This document shows positions 55,473 through 64,000 of a DNA stretch of 64,000 bases, piece by piece. Source of the stretch: Fonsecaea monophora (lineage: Eukaryota > Ascomycota > Eurotiomycetes > Chaetothyriales > Herpotrichiellaceae); assembly GCF_001642475.1 (NCBI RefSeq), contig NW_019173977.1:62001-126000 (forward strand), read 5' to 3'. Under the pieces are notes generated by a model that was given only the letters and a program-made list of their open reading frames with translations, was not told the origin of the DNA and did no database searches. A program made the translations under genes and the position numbers. Positions within the stretch are counted from its first letter, which is position 1, and every line of letters starts with the position of its first letter.

Positions 55473-56535
55473 GGTGGTGAAGGTGTGGTGATGCTCGAGT
55501 GGTACAGGTGAGTATAGATGAAGTCTGAGGGTGTCGCAGTCTCAGAGGAAATGTTTGAGCGTTGGTGGGTGTAAAGTGTAGATGAAGACAGGAAGGGTTG
55601 GTCGGTGAGTGAGTGAGTGAGGGATGAGGATGAAGTTGTTTGAAGGTGCCAGGTGTGGCAGGCAGCACTGGGAGGGGGCGGTGATAGGCCGACTAGTTGG
55701 TTACGAGTGGGCAAGGACCCCGTGCTGCGCAGCCTGAAGACAAATGTGGGACGAGGAGTCAGGGAGGCAGGGAGTCACCCGCAGGCAGAATGAGTGTGAG
55801 TGCGAGTGCCCGGCCACACCTGGAGCGAATGACTGCCCCGCGTTATCTAAGCAAGCTTCGAACCCACCAAAATGACTTCGTTGTTCTCGATCACGGGATG
55901 CGCCTCAGCCTGATTAATGACTTTCCTCACCAGCCTCCGAGTTTGGCCACGAGGCTAGATCTTAATCAAAGATGAGCGAGTGAGTCACGTCATATCTTCG
56001 TTCTAAGAACAGCACAAGGAGAGAATGATCACACTTACCGAGTACCGGGTCGCATCGACCTCTTTGTGACCACTTTGTTCGAGAATTTGCTTGCATCGAT
56101 AGCGCCCATCTCTGGCCAGACTTGTGCCTCTTTAGTACCCGGGACTTGGTCCGAATGCTTTCAGTTACCGGCTCCCAGAGAAAGATTTTCGGGTGAGACA
56201 AGATGAATCACAGAAAACCCAACAATATTGCCACGACGCCTCTGTCAGTCGACCACGGCTGGATTGGGTGGTAAGCAAGAGCCTTGTCATGTGACGGTGG
56301 AGAACTCGAAGCGCGTTTCTCCAGCTTCGTCTCGTGTAAAAAAGTTGAGTAGCCGTAATGCTACAGCTTCAATGACCTGACGGCGGGTACGAATATTTGA
56401 TTCTCCCGGTGGTCCTGTGGCAACACATATTCAATGAAACTATTAGTCTTGCAATAAACCTGCATCTTCTCGATCTGTCGACCTACATTCTTTTTCATTC
56501 ATGCCGTCTTAGAGCAGCTCAGTAAACAATTGACC
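55473..56535. promoter_or_regulatory. Bidirectional promoter region atg8 / hem13
   Basis: About 1.06 kb between divergent start codons. TGAG tetranucleotides at about 55606-55622 lie in the presumed atg8 leader. A near-copy of GTACCGAGTAC (TTACCGAGTAC) at 56035-56045. No other gene. Confidence 0.55.
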
Positions 56536-57970
56536 ATGAGTGTTTCCAGGTCTGCTTGGAGCTCTGTGCGAGCTTCTCACAGTTCGCTACTCAAAATAGG
56601 ACGCCGGTCCTCTGTCAATCTTTCTCAGGTCCAAATTCGTTACTCTACCAGTTCTCCCGCAGCTGTACAGTCGCTACCGCTTCGAAGTCATCGCAGACAG
56701 AGATGGCTGTTCCTCCCGTTGTCCCTCGGGACCCTCCTTGTTGGCACGTTAGCCTACAATATGTCCTATGCGACTTCTATAGCGAACGACTCGCCCCCTA
56801 TTCAGCCTGTTAATCTGGCCGAGGTAGATGAGGTGACCAAGAGCAAGCAAAAAATTACACGCAATTCCCCGATGCGACTGCGGATGGAGGCTCTCATTAA
56901 GGAACATCAAAATCGGATAGTCTTTGCGCTGGAGAATGTGGATGGGATGAAGTTCAGGCGGGATGAATGGACGAGACCAGCCGGCGGCAGCGGCATCTCG
57001 TGCGTTCTCCAGGACGGCAATGTCTTCGAGAAAGCTGGTGTCAATATCAGCGTCGTCTACGGAGAGTTGTCACGCCCTGCCATCGAGAAGATGCGTTCAG
57101 ATCACCAATCCTTTGTTGCTTCGGATGTCGACAAATTGAATTTCTTTGCAGCAGGGATCTCACTCGTGCTGCACCCTCATAATCCCATGGCTCCAACCGT
57201 TCACATGAACTACCGCTACTTTGAGACGTCTGATCCCCGGGACCCCGTCAATGCAACTGGGACGTCCCAGCAAAATTGGTGGTTTGGTGGAGGGACAGAT
57301 TTGACGCCTTGTTATTTGTTTGAAGAAGACGCTCAACATTTCCACAAGACCGTCAAGGCCGCTTGTGACAAGCACGACAAAGATTACTACCCGAGGTTCA
57401 AGAAGTGGTGCGACTCCTATTTCAGAATTCCGCATCGAAATGAAGCGCGAGGCATTGGCGGCATCTTCTTTGATGATCTCGAAGCGAGTTCGCGGCCTGG
57501 TTCGCGGAACCCGCAGGAAGATATTTTCCAATTCGTCGTCAGCGGTCTTGAGTCATTCTTACCTTCATATCTACCCATCGTCAAAAAAAGAAAGGATATG
57601 CCCTATTTGCCCCAACAGAAACTATGGCAACAAATTCGACGAGGGAGATACGTCGAATTCAACCTCATCAACGACAGGGGCACCAGCTTTGGGCTGCGGA
57701 CCCCTGGCGCCCGCGTTGAAAGCATTCTAATGAGTCTACCATTAACAGCACGGTGGGAATACATGCATCCTGTTGTAAGTCGAACCCAAACATAGTTTTT
57801 CGACTTGAGGCAAAGCTCCATCTTGTTACTTTCTTGGTCGAATTTGAAGCTAATATGCGGAATAGTGTGGCACTGGCATTCCCGAAAATCCAGAGAATGC
57901 AGAAGACACCCAGTATGAAAAAGAAAGGGGGCTAATGGAAGTCCTCAAGCAACCCAGAGAGTGGGTCTAA
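56536..57970 (+). CDS. hem13: Coproporphyrinogen III oxidase (mitochondrial form)
   Basis: Exons 56536-57774 and 57866-57970 give 447 residues; 91-nt intron, GTAAGT...TAG, phase 0. Oxygen-dependent heme-pathway enzyme converting coproporphyrinogen III to protoporphyrinogen IX. Seen: FRRDEWTRPAGGSGISCVLQ, HPHNPMAPTVHMNYRYFE, WWFGGGTDLTPCYLFEEDA (with the conserved His of the following helix), IPHRNEARGIGGIFFDDLE, YVEFNLINDRGTSFGL and the closing LKQPREWV in exon 2. The N-terminal ~55 residues are Ser/Arg-rich and acid-free, followed by a hydrophobic segment (about 57-73, RWLFLPLSLGTLLVGTLAY). This is a mitochondrial presequence plus membrane sorting segment, pointing to the intermembrane space. 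Baker's-yeast Hem13 is cytosolic and lacks this. C-terminal residues after MHPV are longer and more acidic than usual. Confidence 0.98.
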
Positions 57971-59643
57971 ACGATCTGCTTTCCAAAGCCGCCAAAAATG
58001 GAGGCTATTCAGATGCTCCGATTAGACTTGACGGATTGAATGGTGGACTAGTGCTGTTGGTTGTATCGAATCCCGCAACCAAACAGTGGCAGCCTTGTCT
58101 ATCAACGACTCCATTATCGTGGGTCACGATAATGGTGGACATATACCCATACACTCCGGGCAGACAATAGTCACAAACCTCTGCTTGGATCCCAATGGGA
58201 CGGCCCAGAGATAACAATCTATACTCCCACTTTCAAGGGGCACGGCCCAGCCAGGGCAACGCGAACGTATCATGTTCGGATTCTTGTGGCTCCGGCAACT
58301 AGAGGAAGGAGAGACTTGTTACTGGCACAGCGCTCGTGGTGCTCTCTTATATAAAAGCAGTACTCTCGTCTGCTATCACATGCGCTGTCAACAGCTCGCT
58401 TGTCTAAGCACGGCCACTAGGTTCCCAATTAGACCCGCCTTTTCCACCCTGCGAGGCCTTTTTCCCCTGTTGCAGTTGAGGCATACCTGATAGAGCCTGG
58501 CTTATTTGCTGCTCTGCTGGTCCCCGCGCGGAGTCATGCTTGTGCATCATCTTATTGGCACCCCAGCATTGGTGCTGACGGGCCCAGATGCTTTGCCCGG
58601 TGCAGTACCCGCGCTTCAGCAGTGCAGGTTTCAGCTCGTATCGGAAGCCGAATATTCCGTTCGGGGTGTTTGCATTCTCAGCCTCCAAATGTCGGAGTCC
58701 AAACTATACTCGGTACAGGGTCTCAGACACTCCGCGATTCCCTTTGGTAAATCAACCACGCTGACTGCACCAGCCAGGCCCTTTCGCCTCAAGCAGAATT
58801 TGTCGGTGAGAAACAGCCACATGCCTTGCTCGGAATGTCACAGTCAAGACCTCGACAATGACATGCCGCTTGGAGCTTGGACGCAGTTGATTGACTCGAG
58901 ACAATGAACAAGGACGAACTATTTCTGGTTTCCCCGCTATGTAAGCATTTCAGCCCGGATGACCGTTACTCTCCAAACAGATGCTTTTCAACCCCTGGGG
59001 CCAGTCTTAACCTTGTCCTACATATGACTTCTCCATCCCCTGGAGATGATCGAGGTGCAAACTCTTATGATGGATTACAAGGGCCATTTGTTCAGGCATC
59101 CAACAGTATCTGACCGCCTCGCTCACATTGTTCCGTCACTGCTTGCTGCTGCCACGGCAGTAAGCCGCGCCGTCGCTTATCTCGAAAGCATTTCTTCCTG
59201 ACTCCAGTATACTTCAGTAGCACGGGCAGGGGCCAAACGGCCGCTCCGGGTCCTTGTCTCTTCAGACTGTTCTGCTCCGCCGCAGGGCAAAGCTCATGTT
59301 GGCCCTCCTCTCCTTGCTCCTGGACGACTTTCCAATTACGAGCAGCTCGCCTAAGCGGTTCTCCCCAAAAAGCCCCGTCCGTGCTTTTGACAGGCTTGCC
59401 TGTTACCTAGTTTGATGACTGCTCGTAACATCCAGAAATGGCTAGCCCAACAAGTCTAGTTGATCTTACCGCTTCGTGGGAGTTTGCAAATGGAGGCCAA
59501 AGTCTGGACCCGCCGCTTTGCTGGTCAGCTCAGTCCGTGGCAGTCGACATAAATACACTCCGTCGGGCTCGAGTGTTGTACGGGATTTTCTTCTCCTGGT
59601 TACACACTTATTCGACCAGTCTTTGACCTTGTTTCTGTCGACA
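57971..59643. promoter_or_regulatory. 1.7 kb spacer and laccase promoter
   Basis: No gene seen. A near-copy of GTACCGAGTAC on the minus strand (58706-58716). ATAAATA at 59549-59555, about 90 bases before the laccase ATG, is a plausible TATA element. Confidence 0.55.
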
Positions 59644-61921
59644 ATGAGGACAGGTTTGGTCTCGGCCCTTTTGGGCGCTGTATTTGCTGAAGGCATTCTG
59701 GCTGGTCAACCAGGACCTCTTGGAAAATGGATGGGAGTAAGCCTGAGAGAGACCGGAAATATTTCACGAGATCTTTCCGCTAACACTTCTTTTCAAGGGT
59801 GGTGATTGCCCGTGGGGGGATCGAACAGCTTCTGGATCACATCCCCAGAATGACATACCCGATACTGGTCCGCTTGATCTTCTTGGGATTGATGTTTAGA
59901 CGAGGCTGAATCTGATGCCAGGCGTTACACGATACTATGACTTCACCGTCTCGCGAGGGACGTATGCCCCTGATGGAGTGCAGCAAGCCATGATTGTTGT
60001 CAATGGCCAATATCCAGGTCCTTTGATTGAGGCAAACTGGGGTGACTGGTACGAGAATGCCTATGGCTGTTACTGAGCGGTTTTGCTGAACCTGTACAGG
60101 ATCGAAGTCAATGTTCACAACGAGATTTGGGGTCCCGAAGAACCCACGTCGATACACTGGCATGGCCTGAACCAACCTGGAACTCCATACTACGACGGAG
60201 TCGTCACTGTCTCCCAATGCCCAATCGTCCCCGGTGGAAATTTGACCTACAAATTCCGTGCTGACGAGTATGGCACTTCCTGGTGGCACGCCCATTACTC
60301 TGCACAGTACTCTGCAGGCGTCAATGGGCCCATCGTCGTTCACGGTCCCAACGACGCTGGCTACGATGTTGACCTCTATCCCATCCTGGTATCGGACTGG
60401 TTCCATGACAGCTACGAGGACATTGTCAACTTGGTCATGTCGCCCAGCAGCTCCGGTCAACCCTTCCGACCGTTCTCCGACTCCAACCTCGTCGCAGGTG
60501 TCGGCCAATATCCTTGTGCCAATGTCACCAACGGTGCCCCTTGCTCCGTCGTCCCCTACGCATCATGGGAATTCGAATCCGGCAAGACATACCGGCTGCG
60601 GTTCGTCAATACTGGCGCGTCGGCGTTCGAGACCATTTCGATCGACGGACACCAGCTGACTGTCATCGCCAATGACTTTGTCCCTGTTCAGCCTTACCAA
60701 ACGCAGTTTGTCACCATCGGTGTGGGTCAACGTGTCGATGTTCTTGTTACTGCCAACCAGGCCCCAGGTACCTACTGGCTGCGGGCCTTCAACTCCCCCT
60801 GCGGAGACACGAACGGACCTAATGGTCAAGGAATCATCTACTACAAGGGGTCTGATCCCAGTGTCGTCCCCACAAGTACTGGTGCTCAACCGCCCATCAA
60901 TTCAAACTGCCAGAACGACCCGCTGGCGAGCACGGTGCCCCAGTACGTCATGCCCGTGGCCGAAGCAGACACCACCATCACCATCACCATTGCTGGCGCC
61001 CCCGACGCCTCGGGAGTCTTCCACTGGACCATGAACGGGGTGAGCTACGACGGAGATCTCTCGAGCAGCCTGCTCTCGCAGGCGATTGCGGGACAGACGG
61101 AGTTCGCACCACAGTACAATGTGATCAACACGGGCACCAACAGCACTGTGCGGATCGTCATCATCAACACCACCCCGGCGCCGCACCCGATGCACATGCA
61201 TGGGCACGACTTCCAAGTCCTGGCCGAGGGCTTTGGCACCTGGGACGGCACGGTGACGAACCCGTCGAACCCGCAGCGGCGCGACGTGCACATGCTCTGG
61301 GCGCAAGCGACGCCGGACAACCCGTCGTACATTGTGATCCAGTACACGCAGGACAACGCGGGCGTGTGGCCCCTGCACTGCCACATCGCGTGGCACCTGT
61401 CGGCGGGCATGGTGGTGATGCTGCTGGAGCACCAGGAGCAGCTCACGTCGCTGCAGGTGCCCGAGACGGTCGCGCAGACCTGCCCGGCCTACCAGACCTG
61501 GTACGCGGCCAATCCGGGCGTGGCGGTCGACGACGCCCTGCGCAAGCGCACGCTGGGCGAGAAGATGGTCGACTACATGAAGGGCGGTGTCGAGCACCTC
61601 CAGCACCTCGACAAGCACCGCAAGCGCGGCGTCCGTGGATACCGCGGCTACGGCCACAACGCCACCGTCGAGGACTTCCCCAACCACGGCAAATTCAAGG
61701 GCAACGCCACGCACCACGATGGTGATGGTTCCAGCGCCAGCCACTCGGCGAAGCACAGCGGAAGCGGTAGTGCCAGCGGCAGCGGCAGCAGCCACAGCGG
61801 CAAAGTCACGGCAACCCCATCGTGGTCCACGCGGACGCAGACGACCGGGTCGGTAGGCAAGAATCTCGCCCACGAGTCCAAGAGCAGCGGCAAGCCCGAG
61901 CGGAAGAGGGATGAGGTGTAG
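59644..61921 (+). CDS. Laccase-like multicopper oxidase with long C-terminal tail
   Basis: Exons 59644-59736, 59798-59867, 59922-60048 and 60100-61921 give 703 residues; phases agree. The second donor (GTCCGC) is weak, so the second splice is less certain. Secreted oxidase of phenols coupled to O2 reduction. Signal peptide MRTGLVSALLGAVFAEGILA. Copper motifs: HWHG (His116, 118), WWHAHYSAQYSAG (His160, 162), HPMHMHGHDF (His459, 462, 464, 466) and HCHIAWHLSAGM (Cys524; axial Met534, usually a low-potential type 1 site). The end is atypical: instead of the short DSGL/I-type ascomycete C-terminus there is a ~115-residue tail, first helical and basic (VDYMKGGVEHLQHLDKHRKR), then Gly/Ser/His/Lys repeats. 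The tail could anchor the enzyme to the wall or melanin. Candidate roles: melanin or conidial pigment. Confidence 0.95.
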
Positions 61922-62659
61922 ACAGTACAGGTAGACGGGCGAGCAGAGCAGGGGCAGAGGCAGAACCAGAGTCGGCAGGGATCCCATATTGTATCCCCCC
62001 GCGTCTGCGTCGCTGCGGTGCTTGCTCACAGGAAAAAGGTTAGGATAATGAAGTTTGTTATGTACCTAGCTCGCTAGATATTCTTGTTCTACACGACTCA
62101 ACTCGGCTTCGACTTCGCTCAGCCTGATTCAGCTCGGTTTATCTCTTTCTGTCTTTGGCCCTCCTTCCTCCCTGAGCCCTACTGTACTCTCCTCAAAAGC
62201 AAGCAACAGCAAGACTGAATCTAAGCGTATGCGATTGTTCATGTAAGTTTTCCTATTCCCGGATCGGAACATGATGCCATATGATACGATCAGATCTACA
62301 TGATTCGCGCGTTATTATTAACCCGGAAACTTGAAAGTACGCTGCTCTGTTGGGAGATCTGATCCGATCTCATCTCATTTGAGCCCAGCAACTCATCCTG
62401 GTAATGTCATGGTACAATAGCACACTGTTGTGATCGCGTTGAGAGCAAAGCCAAGTCATACTCCGACATAGACAATTCTCCTGCCAGCAAGCACCCCGTA
62501 CATGCATGCTTGGTGCTGTGTTCAGTTTGGCCAGAGTTTTGCATTTCTCTTTCTCGCCACCAAAGCTCCGTTTCCCAGCCCATCCTTGTCCCGATTCCAT
62601 TCCCACGCAACTTTCATTCTGAGTTCACTCGCTTCGATGAGTTCTTAGCGCCCTTATTC
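61922..62659. other. Convergent 3' spacer laccase/atg29
   Basis: 738 bases with presumed 3' UTRs of both genes; mixed sequence, no gene or notable repeat. Confidence 0.55.
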
Positions 62660-64000
62660 TCATCTCTCGCTCACGTTACCACCTGCGGTACCACCACCAC
62701 CACCACCTCCTCCTCCTCCTCCTCCTGCTCCGCCTGCACCTCCACGACCATGACCTTCACCACCTCTTGCGTCAAAATACCTTGACCTCAAAGCCTGTCC
62801 GATTCCACTAGTGACCCTGCCTCCAAACCCTCCAAAATGCGTCGTCATCGTGGTATTCCCCATTCCGCTCAACAATGCTTCTTCCAACGCCGATTGCGTA
62901 ACACTCGTATCATCCAGGTCGGAAAAGGAGGATCCCATAGAAGGCGAGGTATCAGACCCTGGACCTGTGCCATGGCGGCGAGGCGAGGCTGCGGCAGATG
63001 CGGACTGAGAGTTGGTGTGGAGAAGCGCACGGTGAGGAGGAGATAAAGGTGTGCCGAGCCTCGGAATGGCAGGAGGTTGGGTTGTCGGATTACCTTGAGA
63101 AGAGTATTGGCCATCGGTTCGAGGCGCGGGTCGAGTCGAGGTTGTGTTTGCAGCAGCGGGATAGGTAGGGGATGACGGAGATGAGGTCGAGGATAAGACG
63201 GTTGGTGGATTTCGTTGGGTCTGGACAGGAGTCGGCGGCTCGATGGTGGGAGACGAGACTATGCGTTCCGATGTCGTGCGACGCTGCATGCTGGGTCGCT
63301 GTGTTTGCAAAGCGCCGCGCAACGTTGCACCAGGATCCTGTTGGGAGGAAGATGATGGCCGAGGCTTGGTTTCGGTTGGGGGGTTGGCAAATGGGAGAAA
63401 AGATGGCTCGTCTTCTTCATCGTCTTCCTCGTCATGGGTAGGCGGATTCTGTGCAAGGCCCTTGTCGTCCAAATTACTAGTGGCACCCTTTTGGGATTGA
63501 AACTCCTTCCTGTAGGAAAGAACGCGGCGGTGCATAGACGAGGGGTTTGGTCGTCGAGCCATAATCCGGGATTGAGTCATCTCATCTTCCGAGTCAGATG
63601 ATTGGGCTTGATTGTTGCGCGTCTGACCTGGCGATCTTGCCAATGGATGCTGGATACTGCCTCTTCTAGACTGCGGAGCCTCTGCATCCTTGGAAGATTG
63701 CCTCGACAATGGTCTTGATGTTCCAGAAGCCACCCTGGTCTGTGGACCTCCGGCAGCTGCAACTGGCCCAGACGTGTTCCGGAACGGCAGTGAAGTCCTG
63801 CTCTTAGCAGGAGTTCCTGGCGTACTGTCTCCTCCTCCCGCAACAGGACTTCCAATGTGTTGGGTGGACAACCGAGAAGGAACACGTGACCCTCCACTGC
63901 CAGCTCTCTTCATTGCCTGGCCACCCACCATGCTGGCGGAAGCTGATCCCGGAGCCGGGGAGGGCGTGGCAGATTGTCTGTTTCCAACTCGTCGCATCTG
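62660..64000 (-). CDS. atg29: Autophagy scaffold Atg29 (C-terminal part, 5' end off the right edge)
   Basis: The minus frame is open from the right edge to the stop at 62660 (about 446 residues). Atg29 joins Atg17 and Atg31 in the scaffold that organises the fungal phagophore assembly site. The globular N-terminal domain would be beyond the window. Visible: a long Ser/Pro/Thr/Arg-rich disordered region, then MHRRVLSYRKEFQSQKG, PSFLPFANPPTE, QQDPGATLRGAL and the diagnostic C-terminal block MGSSFSDLDDTSVTQSALEEALLSGM followed by ISQALRSRY-like IGQALRSRYFD; these match what I know of filamentous-fungal Atg29. Beyond the usual end is a Gly-rich run encoded by CCN/CCT-type triplets (about 62685-62740 on the plus strand). 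The start codon is not in view. Confidence 0.85.
   Translation of the reverse strand, partial: QMRRVGNRQSATPSPAPGSASASMVGGQAMKRAGSGGSRVPSRLSTQHIGSPVAGGGDSTPGTPAKSRTSLPFRNTSGPVAAAGGPQTRVASGTSRPLSRQSSKDAEAPQSRRGSIQHPLARSPGQTRNNQAQSSDSEDEMTQSRIMARRPNPSSMHRRVLSYRKEFQSQKGATSNLDDKGLAQNPPTHDEEDDEEDEPSFLPFANPPTETKPRPSSSSQQDPGATLRGALQTQRPSMQRRTTSERIVSSPTIEPPTPVQTQRNPPTVLSSTSSPSSPTYPAAANTTSTRPAPRTDGQYSSQGNPTTQPPAIPRLGTPLSPPHRALLHTNSQSASAAASPRRHGTGPGSDTSPSMGSSFSDLDDTSVTQSALEEALLSGMGNTTMTTHFGGFGGRVTSGIGQALRSRYFDARGGEGHGRGGAGGAGGGGGGGGGGGGTAGGNVSER
62688..62742. repeat. Trinucleotide repeat coding poly-Gly in atg29
   Basis: On the plus strand, tandem ACC then CCT triplets with a few substitutions. Read on the minus strand they encode a Gly-rich run near the C-terminus of Atg29, probably length-variable between strains. 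Confidence 0.85.

Noticed and set aside
60902..62029. A 375-codon open frame on the minus strand
   Set aside because: Antisense of the laccase exon 4. Its Arg/Val/His-rich text mirrors the GC-rich sense codons.
1..64000. Secondary-metabolite cluster suggested by velC, laccase and several regulators
   Set aside because: No polyketide synthase, peptide synthetase, terpene cyclase or P450 seen; the genes are far apart among housekeeping genes.
1..64000. tRNA genes, transposons, CRISPR arrays
   Set aside because: No T-loop-like box in a plausible cloverleaf context by eye, no reverse transcriptase or transposase motif, no regular spaced repeats. tRNAscan and a repeat library search would settle this.

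Overview
The window is nuclear DNA of a filamentous ascomycete (Pezizomycotina; a Eurotiomycetes/Chaetothyriales-type black-yeast relative would fit, but I cannot prove the order). The evidence is short introns (about 49-201 nt, mostly 50-100) with GTAAGT/GTGAGT/GTATGT donors and CTAAC/CTGAC branch sites, a VelC-type velvet regulator, a four-cupredoxin-motif laccase, fungal Atg8/Atg29, Zn2Cys6 regulators and an NCS1 permease. I count 22 protein genes, two of them cut by the window edges. I see no tRNA, rRNA, CRISPR array or recognisable transposon protein.

Left part (1-9.3 kb): a compact housekeeping block. It holds a partial helical-repeat gene, TIM23 (mitochondrial import), COQ11 (coenzyme Q), SYF2 (splicing), a peroxisomal D-amino-acid oxidase, YAF9 (YEATS subunit of NuA4/SWR1) and a predicted mitochondrial helical-repeat protein. 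Genes are head-to-head or tail-to-tail with small gaps.

Middle-left (9.3-31.6 kb): sparse. velC, a glyoxalase/VOC protein, a Utp16-like nucleolar protein, a class 3 lipase, a short 'FVNK' transcription-factor-like gene that looks truncated, and a disordered Arg/Asp/Tyr-rich protein are separated by 2-3.7 kb spacers. The spacers are rich in GTAC/TACC simple sequence and in a dispersed motif, GTACCGAGTAC.

Centre (31.8-40.7 kb): the most interesting region. An NCS1 permease (minus) is head-to-head with a 734-residue fusion of a biuret-hydrolase-type cysteine hydrolase and an allophanate-hydrolase-type amidase (plus). A DAL81/TamA-type Zn2Cys6 nitrogen regulator (plus) follows. The catalytic residue spacings of both enzyme halves match the recalled bacterial families (Lys to Cys 33; Lys to cis-Ser 74; cis-Ser to Ser 24). 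The shared promoter carries HGATAR sites. I propose a compact uptake, double-hydrolysis and regulation unit for biuret or a related ureide as nitrogen source.

Right part (43.8-64 kb): a GC-rich class C beta-lactamase-like esterase, a full-length 647-residue 'FVNK' family protein related to the truncated one, a 6.5 kb gene-poor stretch, ATG8, mitochondrial-type HEM13, a laccase with an unusual Ser/His/Gly/Lys-rich tail, and the 3' part of ATG29 at the right edge.
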